From Planctomycetota bacterium (GTDB lineage: Bacteria > Planctomycetota > PLA2), in assembly GCA_021776735.1 (NCBI GenBank), contig JAJFFH010000019.1, forward strand, positions 62,001 to 126,000: a stretch of 64,000 nt of DNA. Reading direction: 5' to 3'. The notes beneath the pieces were generated by a model, which worked only from the letters and a program-made list of their open reading frames with translations, searched no databases and was not told where the DNA came from. Positions within the stretch are counted from its first letter, which is position 1; every line of letters begins with the position of its first letter. This document shows, one piece after another, positions 36,585 to 45,200 of this stretch. The position numbers and the translations under genes were made by a program.

Positions 36585-37163
36585 ATGGACTTCACCTGGC
36601 ACGACATGCTCGCGCCCGCGCGTGAGCAGGCGCTCGAGAGCGGTCGACTCTTGCTGCACTTTTTTTGGGCGCCGGGCTGACTCGGCTGTCACCGCATGGA
36701 TACCGTGACGTATCCGGACGCGACCGTGGACGCGGAGCTCGCCAAAAACCTTGTCGGCTTCAAGATGAGCCTCGTCGAGAAGCATCCCGACTTTCGCGAC
36801 GCGACGGGTGGCATTCCGGTGCCGTGGGCGCCGACGTTTCGTTTCACCGACGGCAAGGGGCGCGAGACGCGGCGGACGATCGGGTGGCTCGGGCCCGCCG
36901 ATTTCGTTGCCGAACTTCAGCTCGCTCGCGCGCAGGCGGCCATGACCCGCGGCCGTTTCGACGACGCGCTGGAGCTTCTTGAGGGGACGGAACGGACGGC
37001 GATGTCTTCGCCCGAGGCGATGTATTACGAAGGGGTCGCGGTGTTTTTGCGTGGCAGGCGCGACATGGCGGCGCTCAAGGAGCGCTGGGTGCGGTTGCGT
37101 GAACAACATCCCCAAAGCGATTGGGCCAAAAAAGCCGAGGTGATCGAGGACTGGAACGGATAG
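36585..37163 (+). CDS. Thioredoxin-fold selenoprotein candidate (UxxC) with TPR-like tail
   Basis: 192 residues if the in-frame TGA at 36678-36680 is read as selenocysteine. Before it the frame codes RLLLHFFWAPG; after it, LGCHRMDTVTYPD. In the related thioredoxin-family proteins I know, this segment is PGCxGCxxMDxVTYPD, so the TGA falls exactly on the first cysteine of the redox pair and the second (Cys in LGC) is intact. A cis-Pro region (IPVPWAPTFRF) and GWLGPADF complete the fold, followed by a helical repeat part (MTRGRFDDALELLEG, YYEGVAVFLRGRRDMAALKERW) as in that family. Without readthrough only 31 residues would be made. A SECIS-like hairpin follows the TGA. The start could also be ATG 36573. 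The dispersed element encodes ERTAMSS. Confidence 0.8.
36678..36716 (+). promoter_or_regulatory. UGA codon and candidate bacterial SECIS hairpin
   Basis: Directly downstream of the in-frame TGA, GGATAC (36698-36703) pairs perfectly with GTATCC (36710-36715), with a further U-G pair below. The loop is CGTGAC, with G at the second position. The loop begins 23 nt after the TGA. The published rules for bacterial SECIS elements are an apical loop of 3-14 nt, G among its first two bases, a 4-16 bp upper stem, and 16-37 nt from UGA to loop; all are met. The hairpin lies inside the coding sequence, as bacterial SECIS elements do. Confidence 0.7.
36987..37006 (+). repeat. 20-bp dispersed element in the selenoprotein-like gene
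   Basis: 17 of 20 bases match; sense; read as GTERTAMSS in the linker between two helices of the C-terminal repeat part. Confidence 0.7.
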
Positions 37164-37203
37164 TCAGGGGGGGGGCGCGGGGGGTGAACTCCGCGCGGCT
37201 GGC

Positions 37204-37593
37204 TCAGGAGGTAGGAACCTCGTCGTACGTCGTCAACTCGAGCTTGTGACCATCGGGATCGGCAAAATAGAGCGACCGGCAATTCTCGTGCTCCGCCTCG
37301 CGATGCTGGATGCCCGCTTGGGCAAGATGAGTGCGCGCGTCTTGAAAACCCGCGGCATCGACGCGAAAAGCGAGATGGAGCATTCGGATCGGGGCGACGC
37401 CCGCGGCCGTGGTGGTGTCGTCCGCGGGAAAAAGCGCCAACGCGGTACCGCCTGCGGCCATCATCACGGGCGGCCCATCCCAGAGCTCCGCAAAGCGTCG
37501 CTCAAGGCCGAGATGTTCGCGATACCAGGCTTCGGATAGCGCGAGGTCGGTAACGGAGAGGGCGATGTGGTCGATCTGGGCAACCTGCACCAT
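37204..37593 (-). CDS. VOC-family (glyoxalase/dioxygenase-fold) protein
   Basis: 129 residues, one vicinal-oxygen-chelate unit made of two beta-alpha-beta modules. IDHIALSVTDL provides the first metal His, LHLAFRVDA the second, and HKLEL near the C-terminus the Glu ligand; CRSLYFADPDGHKLEL is typical of glyoxalase I-like and fosfomycin-resistance-like proteins. The exact substrate cannot be named. It is divergent from lexA, with 78 bp between the starts. Confidence 0.85.
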   Translation of the reverse strand: MVQVAQIDHIALSVTDLALSEAWYREHLGLERRFAELWDGPPVMMAAGGTALALFPADDTTTAAGVAPIRMLHLAFRVDAAGFQDARTHLAQAGIQHREAEHENCRSLYFADPDGHKLELTTYDEVPTS

Positions 37594-37671
37594 GGGCCCC
37601 CATCCTTCAAAAGATCGCCGGCCTCGGCTTCCTCTTTTTGGGGTTTCTCTTGTCCCTCTCATACCGTACAA

Positions 37672-38352
37672 ATGTCTGGCATGGGTAAAACCCCGCCGGG
37701 ACGCACGCGTGAACGCGTCTTTCGCTTTGTTCGGCAACGGCTGCTGAGCGGCCAGCCGCCGACGGTGCGCGAGGTCCAGGCGCAGTTCGGTTTTTTGTCC
37801 ACCCAGACCGCGCGCGAGCATCTGGAGCGGCTGGTTCGGGACGGGCGGCTTCGAAAAGAACCCGGCCAGGCGCGCGGCTACCGGCTGCCGGGATCGGAAT
37901 TCGGCGGAGGGGGCCGGTCCGGACGAGGGCCGCCGCTGAAAGGACCGCCGCTGAAGATGGTGCCCATCCTGGGCCAAGTCCAGGCTGGCGTTCCCATCAC
38001 GGCAGTCGAGGATTTGGAGGGCTACGTTCCGATCGAGGATTCCAGCACAAGCAGCGGCGAACTGTTCGGATTGCGCGTGCGCGGCGAGAGCATGCGCGAT
38101 GCGGGCATTCTGCCGGGGGATCTTGCGATCGTCCGGCAGCAGAGCACGGCCCGGTCAGGCGAAATCGTCGTGGCGCTCCTGGGCGACGAGGCCACGGTCA
38201 AAACATTCGTTCGGGCACGCGTGAAAACACACCGTGGCGCGCGCATCGAACTGCATCCGGCACACCCCGATTTTGCGGTGATCGTGCCTGATCCCGACAG
38301 CGAAGATTTTCATCTGCTGGGCCGGGTCATCGAGATCAGAAGGAGGCTTTGA
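37672..38352 (+). CDS. lexA: LexA repressor of the SOS response
   Basis: 226 residues. The N-terminal winged helix (about 8-70: VREVQAQFGFLSTQTAREHLERLVRDGRL) binds DNA. A Gly/Pro-rich hinge follows. The C-terminal S24 peptidase domain has the autocleavage site QAG (VPILGQVQAGVPI), the catalytic Ser in RGESMRDAGILPGD, and the catalytic Lys in EATVKTF. RecA-stimulated self-cleavage would derepress its targets, of which imuA-imuB and dnaE2 just downstream are the expected ones. The hinge is long (GGGGRSGRGPPLKGPP). I could not find a shared operator upstream of lexA, imuA and dnaE2 by eye. Confidence 0.92.
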   Translation: MSGMGKTPPGRTRERVFRFVRQRLLSGQPPTVREVQAQFGFLSTQTAREHLERLVRDGRLRKEPGQARGYRLPGSEFGGGGRSGRGPPLKGPPLKMVPILGQVQAGVPITAVEDLEGYVPIEDSSTSSGELFGLRVRGESMRDAGILPGDLAIVRQQSTARSGEIVVALLGDEATVKTFVRARVKTHRGARIELHPAHPDFAVIVPDPDSEDFHLLGRVIEIRRRL

Positions 38353-38470
38353 ACGAAGGCACATCCCCGTGAAGCGAAGAGAAGAGAAGGCCGGTGCCCT
38401 GTCGGCGCGCGGCAAAATAAATCTGGAAACGATCCGTTACGACGATTGACGGCATGGGAAGGGCAATCTG

Positions 38471-39220
38471 ATGGCGGAACCCGCAGCCCGATTGTGGCAA
38501 CTCGGAGTCCGGCGCGGCCTGGTCGCGCGCAAAGAAGGTTCGGACTGGTCTCTGGCCGGTCTGGCAGGACGACTCGTGGAGCTTTCAGGCGTGGCCGACT
38601 CTGCCTGTTTGACGGCGGCCTTCGGACTCGTGCTCAAGGCCCAGCTTCTCGACGAACCGGTTGCCTGGCTCACGCTGGACAGCCAAGCATTTTTTCCGCC
38701 CGACGCGGCTGCGAGCGGCGTCGATCTCAACGCCCTTGCCGTTGTACGGGTTCCGAGCATTCACGGGATCGGCCGCGCAGCCGACCATCTCGCCCGTTCG
38801 GGTGCGTTCGGCCTCCTCGTAGCCGATCTCGCGGACGGAAGCCTACGGACGGCGATGCTTTCGCGTCTGCGCGGACTCGCGCACAAACACGACATCGCCA
38901 TGGTGTTTTTGACCCAGACCCCAACACGCCCGGCCTCGATGGGTTCGATTCGGCGTGGCACGTCGGGGTCGGGTTCGGGGTCCGCCGTTGCTCCTGGCGG
39001 AGCTATGGCGGACAGGTCGGGTTCGGGGTCGGGGCTTCGGCGCGATGGGTTTGGGGTTCCTGGGGCTTTGGGGTCGCTCGTTTCGTTGCGGGGGATCGTA
39101 CGGCGGACGCGGACCGGCGAGGATCGCTTTGAATGCGAAATCCGGTTCGCGAAAGACAAGCGTCGGGCGCCGGGATGGCGTGTTGCGGAGACCTGCCGTG
39201 GGCCGTCTGGCTTGCATTGA
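38471..39220 (+). CDS. imuA: ImuA, RecA-like mutasome factor
   Basis: 249 residues. The RecA-like core is visible in SACLTAAFGLVLKAQLLDEPVAWLTL, NALAVVRVPSIHGIGRAADHLARSGAFGLLVADLAD, and LRGLAHKHDIAMVFLTQTP, but without a Walker A lysine. ImuA (also called SulA2) organises the ImuB-DnaE2 error-prone polymerase. Residues about 158-193 are a Gly/Ser-rich low-complexity insertion (GTSGSGSGS, DRSGSGSG) coded by GTCGGG-type hexamers like those of the tandem array at 41048. A dispersed element encodes SLRTAMLS. The 3' end overlaps imuB by 23 bp. Confidence 0.87.
   Translation: MAEPAARLWQLGVRRGLVARKEGSDWSLAGLAGRLVELSGVADSACLTAAFGLVLKAQLLDEPVAWLTLDSQAFFPPDAAASGVDLNALAVVRVPSIHGIGRAADHLARSGAFGLLVADLADGSLRTAMLSRLRGLAHKHDIAMVFLTQTPTRPASMGSIRRGTSGSGSGSAVAPGGAMADRSGSGSGLRRDGFGVPGALGSLVSLRGIVRRTRTGEDRFECEIRFAKDKRRAPGWRVAETCRGPSGLH
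38840..38859 (+). repeat. 20-bp dispersed element in imuA
   Basis: 16 of 20 bases match; sense; read as SLRTAMLSRLRG between two RecA-like elements. Confidence 0.65.
38961..39036 (+). repeat. G-rich hexamer tract inside imuA
   Basis: Two short runs, 38961-38982 and 39013-39036, are built of GTCGGG and TTCGGG units and encode the GSGSGS insertion in ImuA. The units are the same as in the 87-bp array at 41048-41134 on the other side of imuB. Confidence 0.7.
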
Positions 39221-40835
39221 TCTTCCCGCGTTCCCGTTGCAGCTTTTGCTGCGCCGCGAACCGCAATGGGTTCATCGTCCTGCCGCCGTCGTCGAGGCGG
39301 ACAAGCCGCAGGCGCAACTCCTGTGGGTCAACGAACACGCCCGTCGGCTCGGCGTGTTGCCGGGTATGCGTTATGCCGCCGGACTGTCGCTGGCATCGGA
39401 GCTATGTGCCGGCGTGATCGCGAAAGACGAGATCACAAAGGGAGTTCGCTTCGCCACCGGAGAGTTGCGCGCGTTCAGTCCAGAGATCGAACCGGTCGCG
39501 GACGAGCCGGGAGTTTTTTGGGTCGGCGCCGGCGGACTCGATCTTTTGTACCCCACGTTTCTTGCCTGGGCGCGGCGCATCCGACAGCGCCTCAAAAACA
39601 GGCAGCTTCTCGCGCGCGTCGCGGTCGGCTTTACCCGCTTCGGTGCTTACGCCCTCGCGCGTTCGCGAATCGGCCCCACCACTCAGGTTCTGCGCAGCCC
39701 CGAGGAAGAACGGCAGCGCACGCACGCCGTCCCGCTCGACCGCTTGGCCCTTTCTCCATCCGTGCGGGACGAACTGGCCGGGCTGGGTGTAACCACCATC
39801 GCTGATTTGCTGCGACTACCGCCGGGCGGGTTGCGCACACGCTACGGCAAGGAGGCCCAGCGCCTGCAACGCATGGCACGCGGAGAAGACGAGAAACCGC
39901 TGACGCCGGTCGCGCCCGAGGTCTCACTGCGGCAAGAAATCGTTCTCGACGACGCGGAAACCAACATCGAGCGGCTTCTGTTCGTGATCAAGCGGCTCCT
40001 GCATCCGCTGCTGGAGCAGTTGGTCGCGCAGCGGCACGCCCTCCTCGAGTTGATCGTGGAGTTGACCGTCGAACGGCACCCTGGCCGCATCGACGCCAAG
40101 ACCGGCACGGCGACCAATGCCGGGACCGACCGCAACACCGGTGCGGCGGCATGGGCCGCGGGCAGCACGGTCCAGAGCGAAACACTGGTCGAGCGACTTC
40201 GTCCCGCCGAGCCGACCGTGAACGCGACACGGCTTTTGGGACTTGTTTTGTTGCGCCTCGACACGCTCGCATTGAAGTCCGGCGTGACCGATGTCGCCCT
40301 CGACGCGCGCAGCGCGCCGGCAACCGTCGAACAGCTCCAGATGTTTTTGAAAAACCCCAAACGGGACCGGCGCGCGGCACGCCGCGCGTTCGCGTGCCTG
40401 CGGGCGGAATTCGGCACCCGCGCCGTCGTGCGCGCACGCCTCGCCGACGGCCATCTTCCCGAAGCCCGTTTTGCCTGGGAACCGCTGACCGATCTCGCCG
40501 ATCTCCCGGAAGCAGAACCGCAACCGGTCGCCCATCGCAACCTGATCCGCCGCTGTTTCGCACGCGCCCTGGCTCTGCCCCGCCGGCCGCGCCACGAATC
40601 GGACGGCTGGCAGGTTCGCGGTCGCGACGACCCGCCGGTCGCACAAGTCTGGGGCCCCTACCTGGTCTCGGGCGGCTGGTGGAACGCCGCGCCTGCGGGC
40701 CACGAAGCATGGACGCTGGAAAGCCACGGCCAACAACGGGAGTACCACTACGTCGAGAATCTCGAAGGCGAATGCCTCTGGCTCTATTACGACCGCCCCC
40801 GCCGCCGCTGGTTCCTCCAGGGCCGTGTCGAATAA
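39198..40835 (+). CDS. imuB: ImuB, Y-family polymerase-like mutasome protein
   Basis: 545 residues from GTG 39198, chosen because the family N-terminus LACIDLPAFPLQLLLRR begins there. Y-family palm and fingers follow (WVNEHARRLGVLPGMRYAAGLSL, FWVGAGGLDLLYP, VAVGFTRFGAYALAR), with the helix-hairpin-helix (DELAGLGVTTIADLLRLPPGGLRTRYG). As in other ImuB proteins the set of catalytic acidic residues of Pol IV is incomplete. The C-terminal little-finger and ImuB-specific region ends with WGPYLVSGGWW and ECLWLYYDRPRRRWFLQG. It bridges DnaE2 to the sliding clamp. A Thr/Ala-rich insertion (TGTATNAGTDRNTGAA) lies in the middle. Confidence 0.9.
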   Translation: MGRLACIDLPAFPLQLLLRREPQWVHRPAAVVEADKPQAQLLWVNEHARRLGVLPGMRYAAGLSLASELCAGVIAKDEITKGVRFATGELRAFSPEIEPVADEPGVFWVGAGGLDLLYPTFLAWARRIRQRLKNRQLLARVAVGFTRFGAYALARSRIGPTTQVLRSPEEERQRTHAVPLDRLALSPSVRDELAGLGVTTIADLLRLPPGGLRTRYGKEAQRLQRMARGEDEKPLTPVAPEVSLRQEIVLDDAETNIERLLFVIKRLLHPLLEQLVAQRHALLELIVELTVERHPGRIDAKTGTATNAGTDRNTGAAAWAAGSTVQSETLVERLRPAEPTVNATRLLGLVLLRLDTLALKSGVTDVALDARSAPATVEQLQMFLKNPKRDRRAARRAFACLRAEFGTRAVVRARLADGHLPEARFAWEPLTDLADLPEAEPQPVAHRNLIRRCFARALALPRRPRHESDGWQVRGRDDPPVAQVWGPYLVSGGWWNAAPAGHEAWTLESHGQQREYHYVENLEGECLWLYYDRPRRRWFLQGRVE

Positions 40836-40876
40836 ACATGCACGTATTCTTTGGGGACAAAACCACATCGAACCAA

Positions 40877-40896
40877 AGCACACGGACGGCGATGCC
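40877..40896 (+). repeat. 20-bp dispersed element, intergenic
   Basis: 18 of 20 bases match (AGCACACGGACGGCGATGCC), 42 bp after the imuB stop. Confidence 0.8.
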
Positions 40897-41047
40897 TGAG
40901 GGGTCGGAGTCCGCTATCGCGCGTGCGACGCCTGGATGCCACAGATCGGGGTCGGGTCGCGACTACGTCGCGGGTCGTTCGTGTGATCGACTCCCGCGTA
41001 TTTGGCAAGCGCTACGTGAACGTGAACGTCGTTTCGTAAACGCGAAC

Positions 41048-41134
41048 GGGTTCGGGTTCGGGTTCGGGTTCGGGTTCGGGTTCGGGTTCGGGTTCGGGTT
41101 CGGGGTCGGGGTCGGGGTCGGAGTCGGGGTCGGG
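41048..41134 (+). repeat. G-rich hexamer tandem array
   Basis: Nine TTCGGG units (41051-41104) followed by five GTCGGG-type units (41105-41134; one is GTCGGA). GGG runs every 6 nt on the plus strand could form G-quadruplexes. The exact unit repetition suggests recent expansion by slippage. Confidence 0.95.
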
Positions 41135-41235
41135 GCACGATGGCGACTTCGAGTGGCCACGGCCGCATGCGTTAGCAGGCGTTCCGTGAACGCGAACGTC
41201 CGACGCGAACGAGAGCACGAGCGCGACGCGCGAGA

Positions 41236-41291
41236 AACATCGCCGTCCCGCCTTCGCCCCTTCGGGCTACGGCGCGGCAAAGCCGGTTGCT
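41236..41291 (-). repeat. Long-form dispersed element, copy 4
   Basis: Reverse orientation, 56 bp. The GACATCGCC-type end is preserved (AACATCGCCGTCCCGCC) and the other end is GGTTGCT. The middle has TTCGGGCTACGGCGCGG. Intergenic. Confidence 0.8.
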
Positions 41292-41306
41292 TTTGTCCTT
41301 CTCATC

Positions 41307-41340
41307 CTCCGTGGCTTCCCGTGGCCCTCTGTGTTTTTCT
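41307..41340 (-). repeat. CACGGAG-type repeat, copy A
   Basis: CTCCGTGG and CCCTCTGTG blocks run into a T5 tract. With about 50 bp of flank it is about 75% identical by eye to copy B (41622), suggesting duplication of a unit of about 85 bp. Confidence 0.7.
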
Positions 41341-41500
41341 CTCAGATAGCGACACGGCGACGGTCATCCGAGCGGCCTACGGTCACGTCGTCGGCAAGCG
41401 CAACCTCATCCGTTCCAAACCGAGCGCGGCGTTGTCCCTTGACAGGACACACAACAGTCGTCCAACCGATCACCCGCGGGTACACGGACGCGAAGAATTG

Positions 41501-41531
41501 AACACGGAGGGCCACGGAGCACCACGGAGGG
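41501..41531 (+). repeat. CACGGAG-type repeat, forward copy
   Basis: AACACGGAGGGCCACGGAGC followed by ACCACGGAGG. It is inverted relative to 41622-41655, so about 29-nt arms could pair across a 92-bp spacer. Confidence 0.75.
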
Positions 41532-41621
41532 GCTCCCGGCGCGATTCAACAACAACAGCAAACGTGAACGGCGTCCTCCACGGCGAGCGAGACCACAGCC
41601 ATTGCCTCCTCCCCTCTTCTT

Positions 41622-41655
41622 CTCCGTGGCCCTCTGTGGCCCTCCGTGTTTTTTT
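41622..41655 (-). repeat. CACGGAG-type repeat, copy B
   Basis: CTCCGTGGCCCTCTGTGGCC then CTCCGTG and a T7 run. The complement carries AACACGGAGGGCCAC, matching the forward copy at 41501. It ends 65 bp before the GxxExxY gene's 3' end. Confidence 0.75.
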
Positions 41656-41719
41656 CTCCGACACCGACACCGCAACGGTCGTTCGAACGGCCGACAGCCG
41701 CGTCTACTCCAAGTGCGGC

Positions 41720-42118
41720 TTACCCAACGATGCGGCGGATGATGCCGTCCTTCAAGCGAAGCTCGCCGAAGTTAAGCAACAACCCAACTCCACAGCCCGA
41801 AAGCTTGAGATACGTCATCAGCTGCGCCTCGTGAATCGGGCCGACGCTTCCAATCGCCTTGAGCTCCAGCAACACGGCGCCCTGAACGATCAGATCGGCG
41901 CGGTAGCCGCAATCGAGCCGCACGTCCTTGTATTCCACAGGAATCGGAACCTGGCGCTCAAACCGCAGCCCTCGCAGCGCCAGCTCGTGGCAAAGACACT
42001 CCTCGTACGCCGATTCGAGCATCCCTGGACCGAGGACACTGTGGACCTCGATGGCAGCACTCAGATCTGGGACGTGAGCTGCTCGTGCTTCATCAAGTTC
42101 GACGAAGCGTACCCGCAC
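41720..42118 (-). CDS. GxxExxY family protein, PD-(D/E)XK nuclease-like
   Basis: 132 residues from GTG 42118 (the frame is open to 42247, but family N-termini start near SAAIEVHSVLGPG). The signature HSVLGPGMLESAYEECL contains the G-x-x-E-x-x-Y motif. CGYRADLIVQGAVLLELKAI supplies the D...ExK core of PD-(D/E)XK nucleases, and the end LNFGELRLKDGI is typical. Function is unknown for the family. It lies between imuB and dnaE2 on the opposite strand and is flanked by CACGGAG-type repeats, so it may belong to a mobile or repeat-associated unit that inserted into the mutasome cluster. Confidence 0.9.
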   Translation of the reverse strand: MRVRFVELDEARAAHVPDLSAAIEVHSVLGPGMLESAYEECLCHELALRGLRFERQVPIPVEYKDVRLDCGYRADLIVQGAVLLELKAIGSVGPIHEAQLMTYLKLSGCGVGLLLNFGELRLKDGIIRRIVG

Positions 42119-42212
42119 AAGAGACGGCAAACCACCCTGAGTTCCTACGCCGAGAATCGAGTAGAGCTGAAGGCAAACGAATCGTACGTATCCCAACCGC
42201 CGGAACGGTCCG

Positions 42213-45200
42213 ATGACGGCGTACACCCCGGTCTGGTCTAAAACCAACTTCTCGTTTCTTCATGGGGCGAGTCATCCCCACGAGTTGGTCGAGACCGCGC
42301 ACCGTCTTGGATTGCCGGCACTCGCGGTCACCGATCGCGATGGGGTTTACGGGATCGTGCGTGCGCACGTGCGCGCCCGCGAACTCGGCGTGCAGTTGCT
42401 CTTGGGCTCCGAGGTCACCGTCGACGACGGTTCCACGATCGTCTTGCTGGCGCAGGACCGCGGCGGCTACGCCAATCTTTGCCGGCTGCTCACGAAAGGC
42501 CGGCGGCGCTGCGCCAAGGGCGAAAGCCGTGTGTTCTGGCGGGAGGTAGCCGAGCATGCGCAGGGCCTGCTGGGGCTTTGGGGGGGCGCGGGGGCGCGAA
42601 TAGGCGACGCGGAATGTCCGGAAACAATCGCGCGGATGTTGCGCGACGCATACGGCGACCGGCTGTATGCGTTGGCGGCACGCCACCGCCAGGCCGACGA
42701 GCCGCTGCGCGAATCGCGGCTGCGTGCTCGCGCCGCCGATTGGAATCTGCCCGTGGTTGCCGGTCGCGAGGTGCTTTACCACACGCCCGCGCGCCGTCCG
42801 TTACAGGACGTACTGACCTGCATCCGGCACGGCGTACCGCTATCGGCGGCGGGACGGCGCACGCGCCCCAACGCAGAGCATGCACTGCTGCCTCCGTTCG
42901 GATTCGACAAGCTGTTTGCAGACGATCCGGGTGCGGTCGAACGCACCGAGGAAATCCGCTCGCGCTGCTCGTTCTCGCTCGACCGGTTGCGCTACCGCTA
43001 TCCGGCGGAGAAGCTGCCCGCGGGCAAGACGTCGGCGGACTGGCTGCGCGCACTCGCGCTCATGGGCGCACGCAAACGCTATCCCGACGGCGTGCCCGGT
43101 CGCGTGCGCGCGATGATCTTGAAGGAACTCGCGCTGATCGAGGAGCTCGACTACTGCGGGTACTTCCTCACGATGTGGGAGATCGTCGAGTTCTGTCGCA
43201 AGGAAGGCATCTTGTGCCAGGGCCGCGGGTCGGCGGCCAACTCGGCGGTGTGTTACTGCCTCGGCGTCACGGCGGTCGATCCGGCGCGCATCGATGTCTT
43301 GTTCGAGCGGTTCTTGTCCAAGGAACGCGCCGAGCCGCCCGACATCGATTTGGACATCATGCACGAGCGGCGCGAAGAGGTGATCCAGCACGTGTATTCG
43401 AAGTACGGCCGGTCGCACGCGGCGATGGTCGCGAACTTCATCCGCTACCGCATGCGTTCGGCGATCCGTGATGTCGGCAAGGTCCTGGGCCTGCCGGAAA
43501 CATCGCTCGACCGGCTCGCAAAACTGCATGCGCACTACGACGAGGTCGATGCAGCACAACTCGACCAGGCCGCACTCGACACCGATTCGGCCGCCTGTCG
43601 CCACCTGCTGGTGCTCGCGTCGGAAATCCAGAACTTCCCGCGGCACCTCTCGATTCACCCCGGTGGCTTTTTGCTCGGCCACGAACCGGTCCACGACATC
43701 GTGCCGATCGAAAACGCCACCATGGAAAACCGCACGGTCATCCAGTGGGACAAAGACGACGTGGAAGATGTCGGCCTGTTCAAGGTCGATCTCTTGGGCC
43801 TCGGCGCCTTGTCGCAACTCGACCGCACGTTCGCGCTGCTCAAGAAAAACCGCGGCGTCGAGTTGAGCATGGCGCGCATCCCTGAAGGCGACGAAAAAAC
43901 CTACAACATGGTCTGCGAGGGGAAAACGGTCGGCGTTTTTCAGATCGAGAGCCGCGCGCAGATGGCCATGCTGCCGCGGCTGCGTCCGCGCACGTTCTAC
44001 GACCTCGTCATCGAGATCAGCATCGTGCGCCCGGGCCCGATCACGGGCGGCATGGTGCATCCGTACCTGCGCCGCCGCAACGGCACCGAGCCGGTGGCCT
44101 ACCCGCACGCGTGCCTCGAACCGGTGCTCAAAAAGACACTGGGGGTGCCGCTGTTTCAAGAACAGGTGATGCGCCTCGCCGTCGTCGCCGCGGACTATAC
44201 GCCGGGCGAAGCGGACCAGTTGCGACGCGACATGGCCGCATGGCGCAAGTCGGGCCGCATCGAGCGTCATCGTGAACGCCTCACGAGCCGCATGCAGGCC
44301 AAAGGCATCGCCAAGGAATTCGCGGAAGCGGTTTTTAATCAGATCCGCGGCTTCGGTGAATACGGCTTCCCGGAAAGCCACGCCGCCAGTTTCGCCCTGA
44401 TCGCCTACGCCACCTCGTGGCTGAAGTGCCACTACCCCGCCGAGTTCACCTGCGCGCTGCTCAACAGCCAGCCGATGGGTTTTTACACCCCCGCCACGAT
44501 CATCGACGCCTTCAAGCGCGAAGGCGTGCCGATGCGCCCGGTCGATGTCTTGCACAGCAACTGGGACTGCACCCTGGAACCGATCGAGCCGGGCGAGAGG
44601 TCGATCTCGGACAAACAGCAAACGAACGGCGATGTTTTCGGCGATGTCCCCGACGACACGCCGCGGTTTGCACTGCGCATGGGGCTGCGCTACGTCAAGG
44701 GACTGCGCGAGTCCGAAGGCCTCGCCGTCGTGCAGCTGCAGCCGTTTCGTGACCTTGCCGATTTCGAGGCGCGCTCCGGACTCGGCCCGGCCACGCGCAA
44801 AAAACTCGCGGCCGCCGGTGCCCTCGAGTCGCTCGAAGCAGGCCGCCGTCAGGCGTTGTGGAAGCTCGGCCTCCCGGACGCCGCCGCCGATTCGCTCGCG
44901 TTGACCGAGGCGGAGCCCGCGCCCTCGCTGCCGGAGTTGACGGATCTGGAAAAGGTCGCGTGGGACTATCGCGCGGGCGGGCACAGCACGCGCATGCATC
45001 CGTTGCAACCGTTGCGGGCGGCGCTGACGGCCCAGGGTTTCCCCGATGCGGCGGGTTTGAACGCCGCGCGGGACGGCCAGCGGATGCGTTACGCGGGCCT
45101 CGTCATCTGCCGCCAGCGTCCGGGCACCGCGGGCGGCGTGACGTTCATGACCCTGGAAGACGAAACCGGTTTCGTAAACCTAGTCATCTGGCAAAACATC

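Larger units (their letters stand above)
40836..41719. other. Repeat-rich intergenic island inside the mutasome cluster
   Basis: 884 bp between imuB and the GxxExxY gene with no credible coding sequence. In order it holds a 20-bp element (40877), a GTGAACG-type short-repeat patch (41005-41045), an 87-bp G-rich hexamer array, another GAACGCGAACG patch (41186-41210), a long-form element (41236), and three copies of a CACGGAG-type repeat (41307, 41501, 41622). A frame stays open through much of it, but only because of its composition. Confidence 0.8.

Noticed and set aside
37594-37671. A LexA operator upstream of lexA (CCGTACAAATGT)
   Set aside because: I could not find a matching site upstream of imuA or dnaE2, so there is no support that it is an operator.
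40151-42241. A 696-codon open frame across imuB, the tandem array and the GxxExxY gene
   Set aside because: It is the shadow of imuB and GxxExxY plus repeat sequence kept open by composition; it shows FGFGFG and NTEGHGAPRR-type translations and no domain.
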